A stretch of DNA of 64,000 nt from Streptomyces sp. LaPpAH-108. Lineage in GTDB: Bacteria > Actinomycetota > Actinomycetes > Streptomycetales > Streptomycetaceae. The notes under the pieces were generated by a model. It was not told where the DNA came from, did no database searches, and was given only the letters and a program-made list of their open reading frames with translations. Shown one piece after another: positions 36,498 to 45,750 of the stretch. Every line of letters begins with the position of its first letter. Within the stretch, counting starts at the first letter, position 1. Location: the NCBI RefSeq assembly GCF_000373625.1, contig NZ_KB891995.1:62001-126000 (forward strand), read 5' to 3'. Both the position numbers and the translations under genes were made by a program.

Positions 36498-36974
36498 ATG
36501 CCGAATATCGCGACGAACACCCGCGTGACGCTCGACGAGCTGCTGGACTTCGTACGCCCCCGCCACCGCGGGATCCTGCTCACCCGGCGGGGCGACGGCG
36601 GACCTCAGGGTTCCCCGCTGACCTGCGGGGTGGACGACTCGGGGCGGATCGTGGCCGCCACCTATCCGGAGCGCGCCAAGACCCGGAACATCAAGAAGGA
36701 CCCCCGGGTCAGTGTGATCGTGCTGAGCGACGACTGGAACGGGCCCTGGGTCCAGGTCGACGGCACCGCCGAGGTCATCGACGCGCCCGACTCGCTCGAA
36801 CCGCTGGTGGAGTACTACCGCAACATCGCGGGCGAGCACCCCGACTGGGACGAGTACCGGCAGGCGATGATCCGCCAGGGCAAGTCCGTGATCCGGGTGA
36901 CGCCGGAGCGGTGGGGTCCGGTGGCGACGGGCGGTTTCCCGGCTCGGCTGGTGGAGGGCGACCAGCTCCGCTAG
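36498..36974 (+). CDS. PPOX-class F420-dependent oxidoreductase-like protein
   Basis: 158 residues with the split-barrel fold of pyridoxamine-phosphate-oxidase-like proteins: RGILLTRRGDGGPQGSPLTCGVDD and AATYPERAKTRNIKKDPRVSVIVL. The K-T-x-N-I-x-x-D-P-R pattern is typical of F420-binding members. Reduces unknown substrates with F420H2. ATG 36498 lacks a ribosome site; TAGGCT lies 6 bases upstream (leaderless). The stop overlaps the convergent tetR stop. Confidence 0.87.
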   Translation: MPNIATNTRVTLDELLDFVRPRHRGILLTRRGDGGPQGSPLTCGVDDSGRIVAATYPERAKTRNIKKDPRVSVIVLSDDWNGPWVQVDGTAEVIDAPDSLEPLVEYYRNIAGEHPDWDEYRQAMIRQGKSVIRVTPERWGPVATGGFPARLVEGDQLR

Positions 36975-37726
36975 CCGCGCGCGACCATCGCCTCGATGCC
37001 CGCGATCAGCAGGTCCAGGGCGAAGGTGAAGTCGCGGTCCATCATCTCCGCGACCGTGTCGCCGCCGCGTGCCGCCATCAGCTCGCTGGACTCCCGGAAC
37101 ATCTCGGCGGTGCCGGGGATCTCCGAGAAGGAGGTCATGGCCTGCGCGAAGTACTCGTCGGGGCTCAGCCCGGTGGCGGCGATGCGGGCGAAGAAGTGGC
37201 CCTCGATGGTGCCGAAGCCGTAGACGAACTGGAAGACGGCCGAGATCGCCCCCGTCACCCCGTGCGGGGGCAGCCCCGCACGGCGCACCGCGAGGCGGAT
37301 GCTCTGGGAGAAGGCGAGCGAGTTCGGGCCGATGTTGAGATAGCGGCCCGCGAGCGGGGACAGCCAAGGGTGGCGCACCAGCAGCGCGCGATAGGCGGTG
37401 GCCAGTTCGCGCAGCTGGTCGCGCCAGTCGGCGCCGGTGTCCTCGAAGTCGGGCAGCGGCAGCTCGCCGAAGGCCGCGTCCAGGGCGAGTTCGAGCAGGT
37501 CGTCCTTGGTGTCGACGTACCAGTACAGGGACATCGCGGTGACGTTCAGCTCGGCCGCCAGGCGCCGCATGGAGAACTTCTCCAGCCCCTCCGCGTCCAG
37601 CAGCCGCAGCGACGCGGTGGTGATCCGCTCCCGGTCGAGCCCCGAGGGCTGGCCCGCGCGGGTGCCGCGCCGCTCCTTGCCGCCGAGCCAGACACTGTCC
37701 CGCGCCGACCGCTCCGCCTTCGCCAT
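36971..37726 (-). CDS. TetR-family repressor of the adjacent MFS pump
   Basis: 251 residues. N-terminal helix-turn-helix LDRERITTASLRLLDAEGLEKFSMRRLAAELNV with MSLYWYVDTKDDLL, then a TetR_C-like ligand domain. The W-Y-V and placement fit TetR proteins that control DHA2 pumps. AGGAGG lies 8 bases before ATG 37726. It follows the MFS gene by 92 bases in the same direction; a large palindrome in front of the MFS gene is the probable operator, so it would control its own operon. Confidence 0.92.
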   Translation of the reverse strand: MAKAERSARDSVWLGGKERRGTRAGQPSGLDRERITTASLRLLDAEGLEKFSMRRLAAELNVTAMSLYWYVDTKDDLLELALDAAFGELPLPDFEDTGADWRDQLRELATAYRALLVRHPWLSPLAGRYLNIGPNSLAFSQSIRLAVRRAGLPPHGVTGAISAVFQFVYGFGTIEGHFFARIAATGLSPDEYFAQAMTSFSEIPGTAEMFRESSELMAARGGDTVAEMMDRDFTFALDLLIAGIEAMVARG

Positions 37727-37818
37727 CGGCGCATCCTCCTCGTCACTGTCCCGGTCACCGGTCACGATGCCAGACCCGCCGGGCGGCCCGGTGGCCGCAT
37801 ACCCACATCCTCCGTCTG

Positions 37819-39270
37819 TCAGGCGGCCGTGCGCTCCGCGCGCCGCAGCAGCCCCGCCGCGACGAACCCGCCCGCGAGGACGGCGACCGCGCCCACCAGC
37901 TGGCCCTGGCCGAGCCCGGCCGACAGCGACCGCCCGGAGGCCACGGCGGAACTGAGCACCGCGCCGAGGACGGCGACCCCGAGCCCGTTGCCGAACTCGG
38001 CGAGCGTGCCGTTGATCCCGGCGCCGACGCCCGCCTTGTCCGGCGGGATCGCGCTCATGATGGCGTGTGCCATGGCCGGGTTGGCGACCGCGCACCCGGC
38101 GCCGATCAGCACGAGCCCGAGCAGCGTGCCGCCGTACCCGGCGGAGGCCAGCTCGGCGATGGAGACGAGCCCGGCCGCCATCAGCACCATGCCCAGCGCG
38201 ATGGCCACCGGCGTGCCCAGTTTTCCGGCCCACTTCGCGGACAGGCCCGAGAAGTTGAGCGCGACGACGGTCAGGGCGAGCGGCGCGGTGCGCACCCCGG
38301 CCTCCAGCGGGCCGTAGCCCAGCACGAACTGGAGGTGCTGGGTGAGCAGGAACAGCGCCCCGCCCATCCCGAAGGTGATGAGCACGACCCCGGCGACCGC
38401 GCCGGTGAACCTGCGGTCGCGGAAGAAGTGCGGGTCGAGCATCGGCTCGGGGACACGGCTCTCCCAGTACGCGAAGAGGGCCAGCACGAGCACGGCCACG
38501 GCCGCCGTGCCGAGGACGCGGGGCGAGGTCCAGCCGTGGTGCGGTCCCGAGATGACCGCGAACACCAGGGCGGCCATGCCGATGGTGGACAGCAGCGCGC
38601 CGAGCAGGTCGGGACGGCCGCCGCGCGCCTCGGCGGGCGCCGCCTTCGACTCCGGTACGAGCGCCGCGACCGCGATCAGGCCGAGGACGGCGACCGGGAT
38701 GTTGATCAGGAAGATCGCGCCCCACCAGAAGTGGTCCAGGACGAAACCGCCGATCAGCGGGCCCACCGCGAAGCCGAGCGAGTTGACCGCCGCCCAGATG
38801 CCGATCGCCTTCGGCTGTTCCTCGGGCGTGAAGATCTGCATCACCACGGCGAGCGTGGTGGTGATCAGCAGCGCGCCGCCGACGCCCATCCCGGCCCGCG
38901 CGGCGATCAACTGGCCGGTGCTGTCGGCGAGTCCGGCCACCAGGGAGCCGGTGCCGAACACCGCGAGCCCGGCGAGCAGCATCTTCTTGCGGCCGAAGCG
39001 GTCGGCGGCGCTGCCCGCGGTGAGCAGCAGGCCCGACTGGACGAGCGAGTACGCGTTGATCATCCACTGGATGTCGGCGGTGCCCGCGTGCAGCAGCCGG
39101 GTGAGCGAGGGGATCGCCACGTTCAGCACCGTGTTGTCCAGGAGCACGGTGAGCTGGGCGAGACAGATGACACCGAGGATCAGCCAGCGGCGGGCGTGTC
39201 CCTCGGGTGCCTGGGGGGTGGGGAGGGTCTGGGACGCCCGGGGTGCGGGCAGCTCGGGAGAGACGGGCAT
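37819..39270 (-). CDS. MFS drug efflux transporter (DHA2, 14 helices)
   Basis: 483 residues from ATG 39270. LTVLLDNTVLNVAIPSLTR is the DHA2 motif in helix 1, followed by WMINAYSLVQSGLLL and SAADRFGRKKMLL (motif A). GFAVGPLIGGFVLDH is motif C, marking an antiporter. No accessory domain, in contrast to the MFS gene at 32959. No ribosome site: TATACG sits 9 bases upstream within the operator, suggesting a leaderless transcript, though an in-frame GTG three codons earlier is possible. Substrate unknown. Confidence 0.92.
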   Translation of the reverse strand: MPVSPELPAPRASQTLPTPQAPEGHARRWLILGVICLAQLTVLLDNTVLNVAIPSLTRLLHAGTADIQWMINAYSLVQSGLLLTAGSAADRFGRKKMLLAGLAVFGTGSLVAGLADSTGQLIAARAGMGVGGALLITTTLAVVMQIFTPEEQPKAIGIWAAVNSLGFAVGPLIGGFVLDHFWWGAIFLINIPVAVLGLIAVAALVPESKAAPAEARGGRPDLLGALLSTIGMAALVFAVISGPHHGWTSPRVLGTAAVAVLVLALFAYWESRVPEPMLDPHFFRDRRFTGAVAGVVLITFGMGGALFLLTQHLQFVLGYGPLEAGVRTAPLALTVVALNFSGLSAKWAGKLGTPVAIALGMVLMAAGLVSIAELASAGYGGTLLGLVLIGAGCAVANPAMAHAIMSAIPPDKAGVGAGINGTLAEFGNGLGVAVLGAVLSSAVASGRSLSAGLGQGQLVGAVAVLAGGFVAAGLLRRAERTAA

Positions 39271-39308
39271 GCTGTACACCGTATAGCGAGTGCTATACGG
39301 TGTACAGC
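39271..39308. promoter_or_regulatory. TetR operator overlapping the MFS start
   Basis: Perfect inverted repeat with 17-bp arms (GCTGTACACCGTATAGC and its complement) and 4-base spacer GAGT, directly abutting ATG 39270. It contains the likely -10. Repressor binding would block initiation outright. Confidence 0.9.
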
Positions 39309-39332
39309 TGGATTGATTCCGTGGTGTCGGGG

Positions 39333-41570
39333 TCAGCTCTTCTTCGGCTGGGTCAGGTCGTAGAAGGTGGCCGAGCCGACCGTCACCTTGGTGAAGTGGG
39401 CCTCCACCCAGGTGCTGATCCCGGACGACGAGCCGCTGCTACGGCCCTCACCGCCCCGGCCGCCCATGCCACCGCCCATGCCGCCGCCCGCGATGAAGTA
39501 GTGGATCTTTCCGTCGGCCACGTACTTCTTGAACTGGGCGAGCGTCGGGGACGGGTCGGTGCCGTTGAAGCCGCCGATGGCCATCACCGGGTCACCGGTG
39601 GCCAGTTGGTAGCTCGCGGCGTTCTGGGAGCCGATGGAGGCGGCGACCCAGGTGTAGGCGTCGGCGTCCGACTCCAGGAGCTTCTTGGCCTTGGCGGAGA
39701 CCTTGGCGCCGTCGAGCAGGCCGCCCATGCCGCCGCCGCCCATCCGGCCGCGCTCCCCCGTCGAGAGGCCGCCGGGGAAGCCGGTGCCGCCCCGCTGGCT
39801 CTTCGAGGAACCGTTGCCGTTCTGGCCGGGCATTCCACCGCCACCCGGGAAGCCGCCGCCGTTGCCGTTCGGCGGGGTCTGGCCGCCCTGGCCGCCCTGC
39901 TGGTTCTGGCCCTGGCCCTGCTGGTTCCCGCCGGGCCCCGCCGTCCCCGCGCCGCCCGGGAAGCCGCCGCGTCGGCCGCCGCCCCCGAAGCCCATCATGC
40001 TCGCGCCCGCCGGACCCGCCGTCGGGATGGAGCCCGTGTGAGCCGAGTTGACCGTGCTCAGCGTGTACGCCGTCGGACCGGCGAGCGCCGCCGCGAGGGC
40101 GAGCCCGGCCGCGCCGAGCGCCAGCCGGTGGGTCAACCGGGTGGCGAAGACCAGTCCGAGCGCCGCCACCAGGGCGCCGACCAGCACCAGCCACTTCAGC
40201 CAGGGCAGATAGTCGGGCGTGCGGTTGAGCAGCACGTACCCCCACGCGCCCCCGGCGACCGACGCGGCGGCAAGGACGAGCGCCGCCCAGGTCTCCTTGC
40301 GCCGCTCCCACAGCAGCCCGGCGCCCATGCCGGTGACCGCGCCGAGGTAGGGGGTGAGGGCGACCGTGTAGTACTGGTGGAAGATGCCCGCCATGTAGCT
40401 GAAGACCACCATGGTGATCAGCAGCGAGCCGCCCCAGACCAGGAACGAGGCGCGGGTGACGGACGTGCGCTTCAGCTTGCGCGTCGCCCACAGGCCCGCG
40501 ACCAGCAGGATCAGCGCGGCCGGGAGCAGCCAGGAGATCTGGCTGCCGACCTCGGTGCCGAACATCCGGTCCCAGCCGGTCGTGCCCCAGGCGCCGCCGC
40601 CCCCGGCGCCGCCCCGGCCGCCGCCACCGCCGCCGACGCTGCCGGTCTCGTCACCGCTGATGCGGCCGAGGCCGTTGTAGCCGAAGGTCAGCTCCAGGAA
40701 GCTGTTGTGCTGCGAACCGCCGACGTAGGGGCGGGAGGACGCGGGCCACAGCTCGACCACCGCGACCCACCAGCCGCCCGCGACCACGAGCGCGCCGGTC
40801 GCGAGGGCGAGCTGCCCGAGCCGCTTGCGCAGGGGCGTGGGCCCGCAGACGGCGTAGACCAGCGCGAGCGGCGGCAGGACCAGGAACGCCTGGAGCGTCT
40901 TGGCGAGGAACGCGAAGCCGATCGCGACACCCGCCCACACCAGCCACTTGGTCCGCCCGTCCTCCACCGCACGGACGACGAAGTAGCAGGCCAGCGCCAT
41001 CAGCAGGGCCAGCAGCGCGTCCGGGTTGTCGAACCGGAACATCAGCGCCGCCACCGGCGTCAGCGCGAGCACCGCGCCCGCGATCAGACCGGAGGCCGGG
41101 CTGAACCGGCGCCGTACGGCCGCGTACACGACCGCCACCGTGCCCACGCCCATCAGGACCTCGGGGGTGAGGATCGCCCACGAGTTGAGGCCGAAGATCC
41201 GGACCGACAGCTCCATCGGCCACAGGAACGCCGAGGGCTTGTCGACGGTGATGGCGTTGCCCCCGTCCAGCGAGCCGAAGAAGAACGCCTTCCAGGACGT
41301 GCTGCCCGCCTGGACGGCCGCCGAGTAGAAGGAGTTGGCGTAGCCGGAGGCGCTGAGGTTGTACAGGTACAGGACCAGGGTCGCGGCCAGCAGCCCGAGG
41401 AACGCGGGCCGCGCCCAGGCCGGGTCCTCGGCCCGCCCGCGCCACACCCGACGGCCGAACGGGGGCCGGGGGGCGGCGTGTTGGGCGGCCGGGGGGTGAC
41501 CGGCCTGCTCGGGGACCGGGGCCGGGGCGGACGCCTCCGGCGGGGTGAACCGGTCGTACTGGGTGGTCAT
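39333..41570 (-). CDS. ArnT-like family 39 glycosyltransferase, multi-pass membrane
   Basis: 745 residues. An N-terminal Pro/Ala region leads to about 12 membrane helices. SASGYANSFYSAAVQAG and DGGNAITVDKPSAFLWPMEL are the loop motifs of ArnT/PMT-type enzymes with the acidic residue near VDKP. Two extracytoplasmic stretches are very Gly-rich (near 330 and near 515-600, GGFPGGAGTAG, NQQGQGQNQQGGQGG). A C-terminal domain follows (AASYQLATGDPVMAIGGFNGTDPSPTL). Uses a polyprenyl-linked sugar to modify an envelope molecule; acceptor unknown. Its ATG overlaps the stop of the GT2-GtrA gene. Confidence 0.9.
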   Translation of the reverse strand: MTTQYDRFTPPEASAPAPVPEQAGHPPAAQHAAPRPPFGRRVWRGRAEDPAWARPAFLGLLAATLVLYLYNLSASGYANSFYSAAVQAGSTSWKAFFFGSLDGGNAITVDKPSAFLWPMELSVRIFGLNSWAILTPEVLMGVGTVAVVYAAVRRRFSPASGLIAGAVLALTPVAALMFRFDNPDALLALLMALACYFVVRAVEDGRTKWLVWAGVAIGFAFLAKTLQAFLVLPPLALVYAVCGPTPLRKRLGQLALATGALVVAGGWWVAVVELWPASSRPYVGGSQHNSFLELTFGYNGLGRISGDETGSVGGGGGGRGGAGGGGAWGTTGWDRMFGTEVGSQISWLLPAALILLVAGLWATRKLKRTSVTRASFLVWGGSLLITMVVFSYMAGIFHQYYTVALTPYLGAVTGMGAGLLWERRKETWAALVLAAASVAGGAWGYVLLNRTPDYLPWLKWLVLVGALVAALGLVFATRLTHRLALGAAGLALAAALAGPTAYTLSTVNSAHTGSIPTAGPAGASMMGFGGGGRRGGFPGGAGTAGPGGNQQGQGQNQQGGQGGQTPPNGNGGGFPGGGGMPGQNGNGSSKSQRGGTGFPGGLSTGERGRMGGGGMGGLLDGAKVSAKAKKLLESDADAYTWVAASIGSQNAASYQLATGDPVMAIGGFNGTDPSPTLAQFKKYVADGKIHYFIAGGGMGGGMGGRGGEGRSSGSSSGISTWVEAHFTKVTVGSATFYDLTQPKKS

Positions 41571-43102
41571 CGGGTGTCCCCCGGTCGGGTGGTCGTGGTC
41601 GGGTGCGGGATGGTCTGGTCGTCGTACGGGGCCGGGGCGTACGGGGTGCGCGGGTCGTAGCTGGTCTGGGAGGCGTACGCGGCTTGCGAGGCGTACGGGT
41701 TCTGCGGGACCTGCTGGGTTTGCGGGACCTGCGCGTCGTACGGGCTCTGCCGGGCGTACGGCGGCTCCGTGTCGTACCCGGTACGGGCGTGCGGCGCGGC
41801 GGGGGTGAACGGCGCGAAGGGCGCGGCCTGTTCTGCGGGCCCGGCCTGCTGCCGTACCGGCTCGGTGCGGTCCGGGAAGACCCAGGCGCGGAAGAGGAGG
41901 AAGCGCAGGACGGTCGCCGCGAGGTTGGCGGCGATGAGGACCGCGAGTTCGGTGGAGTGCGCGGGCTGGGCGGTGGCCGCGCTCAGGGCGGCCAGGGAAC
42001 CGCTGGTCAGGGCGAGTCCGATGGCGAAGACGACCAGGCCCTGCGCCTGATGGCGTACGGCACCGCCCCGGCCGCGCACCCCGAAGGTGAGGCGACGGTT
42101 GGCGGCGGTGTTGGCGAGCGCGGACAGCAGCAGGGCGAGCGCGTTGGCCACCTGGGAGCCGGAGAACTGCCGGAAGACGCTGTAGAGCAGCAGATAGAAC
42201 AGGGTGGACAGGCCGCCGACCACGCAGAAGCCGACCAGCTGGCGGGCAAGGCCGCCGGGCACGTCGGAGATCTCGCGATCGCGCGGGTCGTCCCCGAAGG
42301 GCCGGGCGAGCCGGTCCAGCGGGAGCGAGCCGGTGGCGAGCGCGCGGCCCACGCGCCAGACGCCCTTGAGGTCGTCGGTCGCGGTGCGCACCAGGTGCAC
42401 GGTCGAGTCCGGGTCGTCGACCCAGTCCACCGGCACCTCGTGGATGCGCAGCCCGGCCCGCTCGGCGAGCACCAGCATCTCGGTGTCGAAGAACCAGCCG
42501 GTGTCCCGCACCAGCGGCAGCAGCACCTGGGCCACATCGCGCCTTATGGCCTTGAAGCCGCACTGCGCGTCCGAGAAGCGGGCCTGGAGCGAGCCGCGCA
42601 GGATCAGGTTGTACCCGCGGCTGATGAACTCCCGCTTGGGTCCACGCACCACCCGGGAGGCCCGGCTGAGCCGGGAGCCGATCGCGAGGTCGGAGTGGCC
42701 GGAGATCAGCGGGGCCACCAGCGGGAGCAGGGCGTTGAGGTCGGTGGAGAGGTCGACGTCCATGTAGGCGAGGACCGGCGCGTCGGAGGCGGACCACACG
42801 GTCGCCAGGGCCCGGCCCCGGCCCTTCTGCTCCAGGCGGTGGACGCTCACCTCGGGCAGGGCGGCGGCGAGGCGGGCCGCGACGAGCGGGGTGGTGTCGG
42901 TGGACGCGTTGTCCGCGACGGTGATGCGGAAGCCGTACGGGAAGGTGCGGGTCAGGTGCTCGTGCAGCCTGAGCACGCACGGTTCGAGGTCCTTCTCCTC
43001 GTTGTAGACGGGGATGACTACGTCCAGGACCGGCGTGCCCGCGGCGTCGGCGGGGAGGTGCTCCCGCGCCGGCAGGGTGCCGGGAGAAGAGTCGCTTCGC
43101 AT
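41567..43102 (-). CDS. Bifunctional GT2 glycosyltransferase / GtrA-like membrane protein
   Basis: 511 residues. The GT2 domain (about 25-265) carries VVIPVYNEEKDLEPC and the metal-binding DVD at 115-117, like dolichyl/polyprenyl-phosphate glucose synthases. The GtrA domain (about 290-420) has four helices (QLVGFCVVGGLSTLFYLLLY, FLLFRAWVF). Together they would make and flip a polyprenyl-phosphate sugar, which the next gene's ArnT-like enzyme uses. The tail (about 440-511) is a degenerate Pro-Tyr/Gln repeat region. ATG 43102; ATGA overlap with the next gene. Confidence 0.92.
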   Translation of the reverse strand: MRSDSSPGTLPAREHLPADAAGTPVLDVVIPVYNEEKDLEPCVLRLHEHLTRTFPYGFRITVADNASTDTTPLVAARLAAALPEVSVHRLEQKGRGRALATVWSASDAPVLAYMDVDLSTDLNALLPLVAPLISGHSDLAIGSRLSRASRVVRGPKREFISRGYNLILRGSLQARFSDAQCGFKAIRRDVAQVLLPLVRDTGWFFDTEMLVLAERAGLRIHEVPVDWVDDPDSTVHLVRTATDDLKGVWRVGRALATGSLPLDRLARPFGDDPRDREISDVPGGLARQLVGFCVVGGLSTLFYLLLYSVFRQFSGSQVANALALLLSALANTAANRRLTFGVRGRGGAVRHQAQGLVVFAIGLALTSGSLAALSAATAQPAHSTELAVLIAANLAATVLRFLLFRAWVFPDRTEPVRQQAGPAEQAAPFAPFTPAAPHARTGYDTEPPYARQSPYDAQVPQTQQVPQNPYASQAAYASQTSYDPRTPYAPAPYDDQTIPHPTTTTRPGDTR

Positions 43103-43116
43103 GGAAGTGACTCTTG

Positions 43117-44814
43117 TCAGGCGCCCTGTCGCGCAGGTGTGGTGACGCTGTGGTCCGGCTGTGAGTGAGGCCGGTGTTCCGGTTGACCGGGCGTCAGGGG
43201 CGGCTGCTCGGGCTGACCGGGCGTCAGGGGCAGCCGGACGGTGAACACGGTGCGGCCCGGCGCGCTCTCCACCCGCACGTCGCCGCCGTGCGCGAGGACG
43301 ACGGCCCGCACGATGGCGAGGCCGAGGCCGGTGGAGCCGGTGGCACGGGTGCGCGCCGAGTCGCCGCGCGCGAACCGTTCGAAGACGTGCGGCAGCAGCT
43401 CGGGCGGGATGCCGGGGCCGTTGTCCTCGATGTCCACGCACATCCAGGGGCCGCGCGGGCGCACCCGTGCGGTGATGGTGCTGCCGGGCGGGGTGTGGTT
43501 GCGGGCGTTGCCCAGCAGGTTGACCAGGACCTGGTGCAGCCGGGCGACGTCGGCGGTGACGAGCGCGGGCTCGTCGGGCAGGTCGAGCCGCCAGTTGTGG
43601 CCGAGCCCGGCCGCGCGCGCGTCGCTGACGGTGTCCACGACCAGCGGGACCAGGTCGGCCGGTTCGAACTGGAGCGGGCGGCCCGCGTCGAGGCGGGCGA
43701 GCAGCAGCAGGTCCTCCACGAGCAGCGTCATCCGCGCCGCCTCGGACTCGATCCGGCCCAGCGCGTGCCGGGTGTCGGGTCCTACGGGTTCGCGGCCACG
43801 CCGGGTCAGCTCGGCGTAGCCGCGTATCGAGGCGAGCGGGGTGCGCAGCTCATGGCTGGCGTCGGCGACGAAGCGCCGTACCCGCATCTCGCTCTGCTGG
43901 CGGGCGTGCAGGGCGCCGTGCACATGGTCGAGCATCCGGTTGAGCGCGGCGCCGACCCGGCCGACCTCGGTGTGCGGGTCGCACTCCGCCTCCGGGACGC
44001 GCTCGCTGAGGTTCACCTCGCCGCTGTGCAGCGGGAGTTCGGAGACCCGGGTGGCGGTGGCGGCGACCCGGCGCAGCGGGCGGGTGGCCACGCCGACGAT
44101 GACCGCCCCGGCCAGCGAGGCGGCGACGAGCCCGGCGAGCGTGACGCAGACCTCGACCAGGATCAGGGTGTCCACGGTGCCGTCGGCACCGGCGGTCGGC
44201 AGCGCGACGTAGAAGCGGTCGGCGCCGTCCTGGCTCTGGGCGTACCGCACGAGGTAGTCGCCGAGCCCCGGCAGCCGCACGGTGTGCGGGCTCCCGTCCC
44301 GGGGGACCGAGGCGAGGGCCCTGACCTGGGCGTCGGTGAGCAGCTGGGCGCGCATCCGCTTGAACCGGTCGAGGTCGTCGTTCTGCTGCTGGGACACCGC
44401 CGCGGAGACGACCTTGCCGCCGCTGACGTACCCGGCGACGGCCGTCTTCGGCGTCGGGCCCTTGGTGAGCAGCGCGTCGACCTTCTGCGCCGGGGTCGCG
44501 GAGGTGTCCACCGGGGCGGAGACCCCGTCCGCGGGACCGCCCGGGTTCCCGGCGTCGGGGAGCTGGAACGGGCGGCCGACCGCGCGCCGGGCGATGTCCG
44601 CCACCTGGTGGTCCAGCTGTTTGTACAGCAGCTCGTGCAGGGCCAGCGTGGTCACGGTGCCGATCACCGCGGCGACCACGGCGATCAGCGCCACGGAGGC
44701 GACGACCAGCCGGGTCCGCAGCGTGCGCGGCGTACGGGGCCGTGCCGTGCGGCGACCGCCGGACCCGCCCGGCCGCCGCCGCCCGCCCAGGGCACTGCGG
44801 CCATGACCGCTCAT
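43117..44814 (-). CDS. Sensor histidine kinase (HAMP, HisKA, HATPase)
   Basis: 565 residues. Membrane helices at about 36-60 and 215-243 enclose an extracellular sensor region of ~150 residues. HAMP follows, then the H box ADASHELRTPLASI with phospho-acceptor His321, the N box VLVNLLGNARNHT, and DNGPGIPPELLPHVFERF. The C terminus repeats LTPGQPE twice. Start codon overlaps the response regulator stop (ATGA). With the two glycosyltransferases directly downstream, it probably senses an envelope condition. All motifs for kinase activity are present. Confidence 0.95.
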   Translation of the reverse strand: MSGHGRSALGGRRRPGGSGGRRTARPRTPRTLRTRLVVASVALIAVVAAVIGTVTTLALHELLYKQLDHQVADIARRAVGRPFQLPDAGNPGGPADGVSAPVDTSATPAQKVDALLTKGPTPKTAVAGYVSGGKVVSAAVSQQQNDDLDRFKRMRAQLLTDAQVRALASVPRDGSPHTVRLPGLGDYLVRYAQSQDGADRFYVALPTAGADGTVDTLILVEVCVTLAGLVAASLAGAVIVGVATRPLRRVAATATRVSELPLHSGEVNLSERVPEAECDPHTEVGRVGAALNRMLDHVHGALHARQQSEMRVRRFVADASHELRTPLASIRGYAELTRRGREPVGPDTRHALGRIESEAARMTLLVEDLLLLARLDAGRPLQFEPADLVPLVVDTVSDARAAGLGHNWRLDLPDEPALVTADVARLHQVLVNLLGNARNHTPPGSTITARVRPRGPWMCVDIEDNGPGIPPELLPHVFERFARGDSARTRATGSTGLGLAIVRAVVLAHGGDVRVESAPGRTVFTVRLPLTPGQPEQPPLTPGQPEHRPHSQPDHSVTTPARQGA

Positions 44815-45551
44815 GACACGGCGGGCTTGATCAGATAACCCGCGCCGCGCCGGGTGTGGATCATCGGCTCCCGGCCCGCGTCGATCTTCCGGCGCAGATA
44901 CGAGATGTACAGCTCGACCACGTTGGCCTGCCCACCGAAGTCGTACGACCAGACCCGGTCCAGTATCTGCGCCTTGCTGAGCACCCGGCGCGGGTTGCGC
45001 ATCAGGAAGCGCAGCAGCTCGAACTCGGTCGCGGTGAGGTGGATGGAGTCACCGCCCCGGGTCACCTCGTGGCTGTCCTCGTCCAGGGTCAGGTCCCCGA
45101 CCACCAGCATGGAGTCCGACCTCCGGTCCGCCGCCCCGGAACGGCGGATCAGCCCGCGCAGCCGGGCCACGACCTCCTCCAGGCTGAACGGCTTGGTCAC
45201 ATAGTCGTCGCCGCCCGCCGTGAGCCCGGCGATCCGGTCCTCCACCGCGTCCTTGGCGGTGAGGAACAGCACGGGCACGTCGGGCAGTTCACGGCGCAGC
45301 CTGCTCAGCACGGTCAGGCCGTCCATGTCCGGCAGCATCATGTCCAGGACCACGGCGTCGGGCCGGAACTCCCGCGCGGTGCGCAGCGCGCCCTGACCGT
45401 CCCCCGCGCTCCTGATCTGCCAGCCCTCGTAGCGCAGGGCCATGCTCAGCAGTTCGGTGATGGACAGCTCGTCGTCCACCACCAGCACACGGACGGGGCT
45501 CCCGTCCGGCCTCAGCAGTTCGGTGCGCCCCTGGGGCGAGGTCGTGGTCAT
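44811..45551 (-). CDS. OmpR-family response regulator
   Basis: 246 residues. Receiver with the acidic pair DDE, phosphorylation site Asp70 (VVLDMMLPDMDG), Thr in FLTAKD, and Lys in VTKPF. The C-terminal winged helix has LTATEFELLRFLMRNPRRVLSK and VVELYISYLRRKID with RGAGYLI. First gene of the apparent operon response regulator - kinase - GT2/GtrA - GT39, each junction overlapping or under 15 bases. An unusual G-rich tract lies just upstream. Confidence 0.95.
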   Translation of the reverse strand: MTTTSPQGRTELLRPDGSPVRVLVVDDELSITELLSMALRYEGWQIRSAGDGQGALRTAREFRPDAVVLDMMLPDMDGLTVLSRLRRELPDVPVLFLTAKDAVEDRIAGLTAGGDDYVTKPFSLEEVVARLRGLIRRSGAADRRSDSMLVVGDLTLDEDSHEVTRGGDSIHLTATEFELLRFLMRNPRRVLSKAQILDRVWSYDFGGQANVVELYISYLRRKIDAGREPMIHTRRGAGYLIKPAVS

Positions 45552-45599
45552 GGCGGAACCATGTCCGGGGCCTCTGAGAAGAGACTTTCGGGAATCTGT

Positions 45600-45722
45600 G
45601 ATTTCGCTGAGAAATGCGCGGGGGGTGATCGGAAAGGGGGCGAATGGGGGGTTGCTTGGGGAATGGGTGGGGGGTGCTTGGGGGATTGATGGGGGTTTGC
45701 CGAGGATTCGCTGGGGGTTGCG
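45600..45722 (+). repeat. G-run tract with quadruplex potential
   Basis: At least eight runs of four or more G on the plus strand between a two-component operon and the DUF2797 gene, with near-repeats of TTGCTTGGGGAATGGG. Lies in the promoter region of the response regulator. Confidence 0.6.
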
Positions 45723-45750
45723 GGGCCGTTCGGCGCGGAGGCGGGGACCG

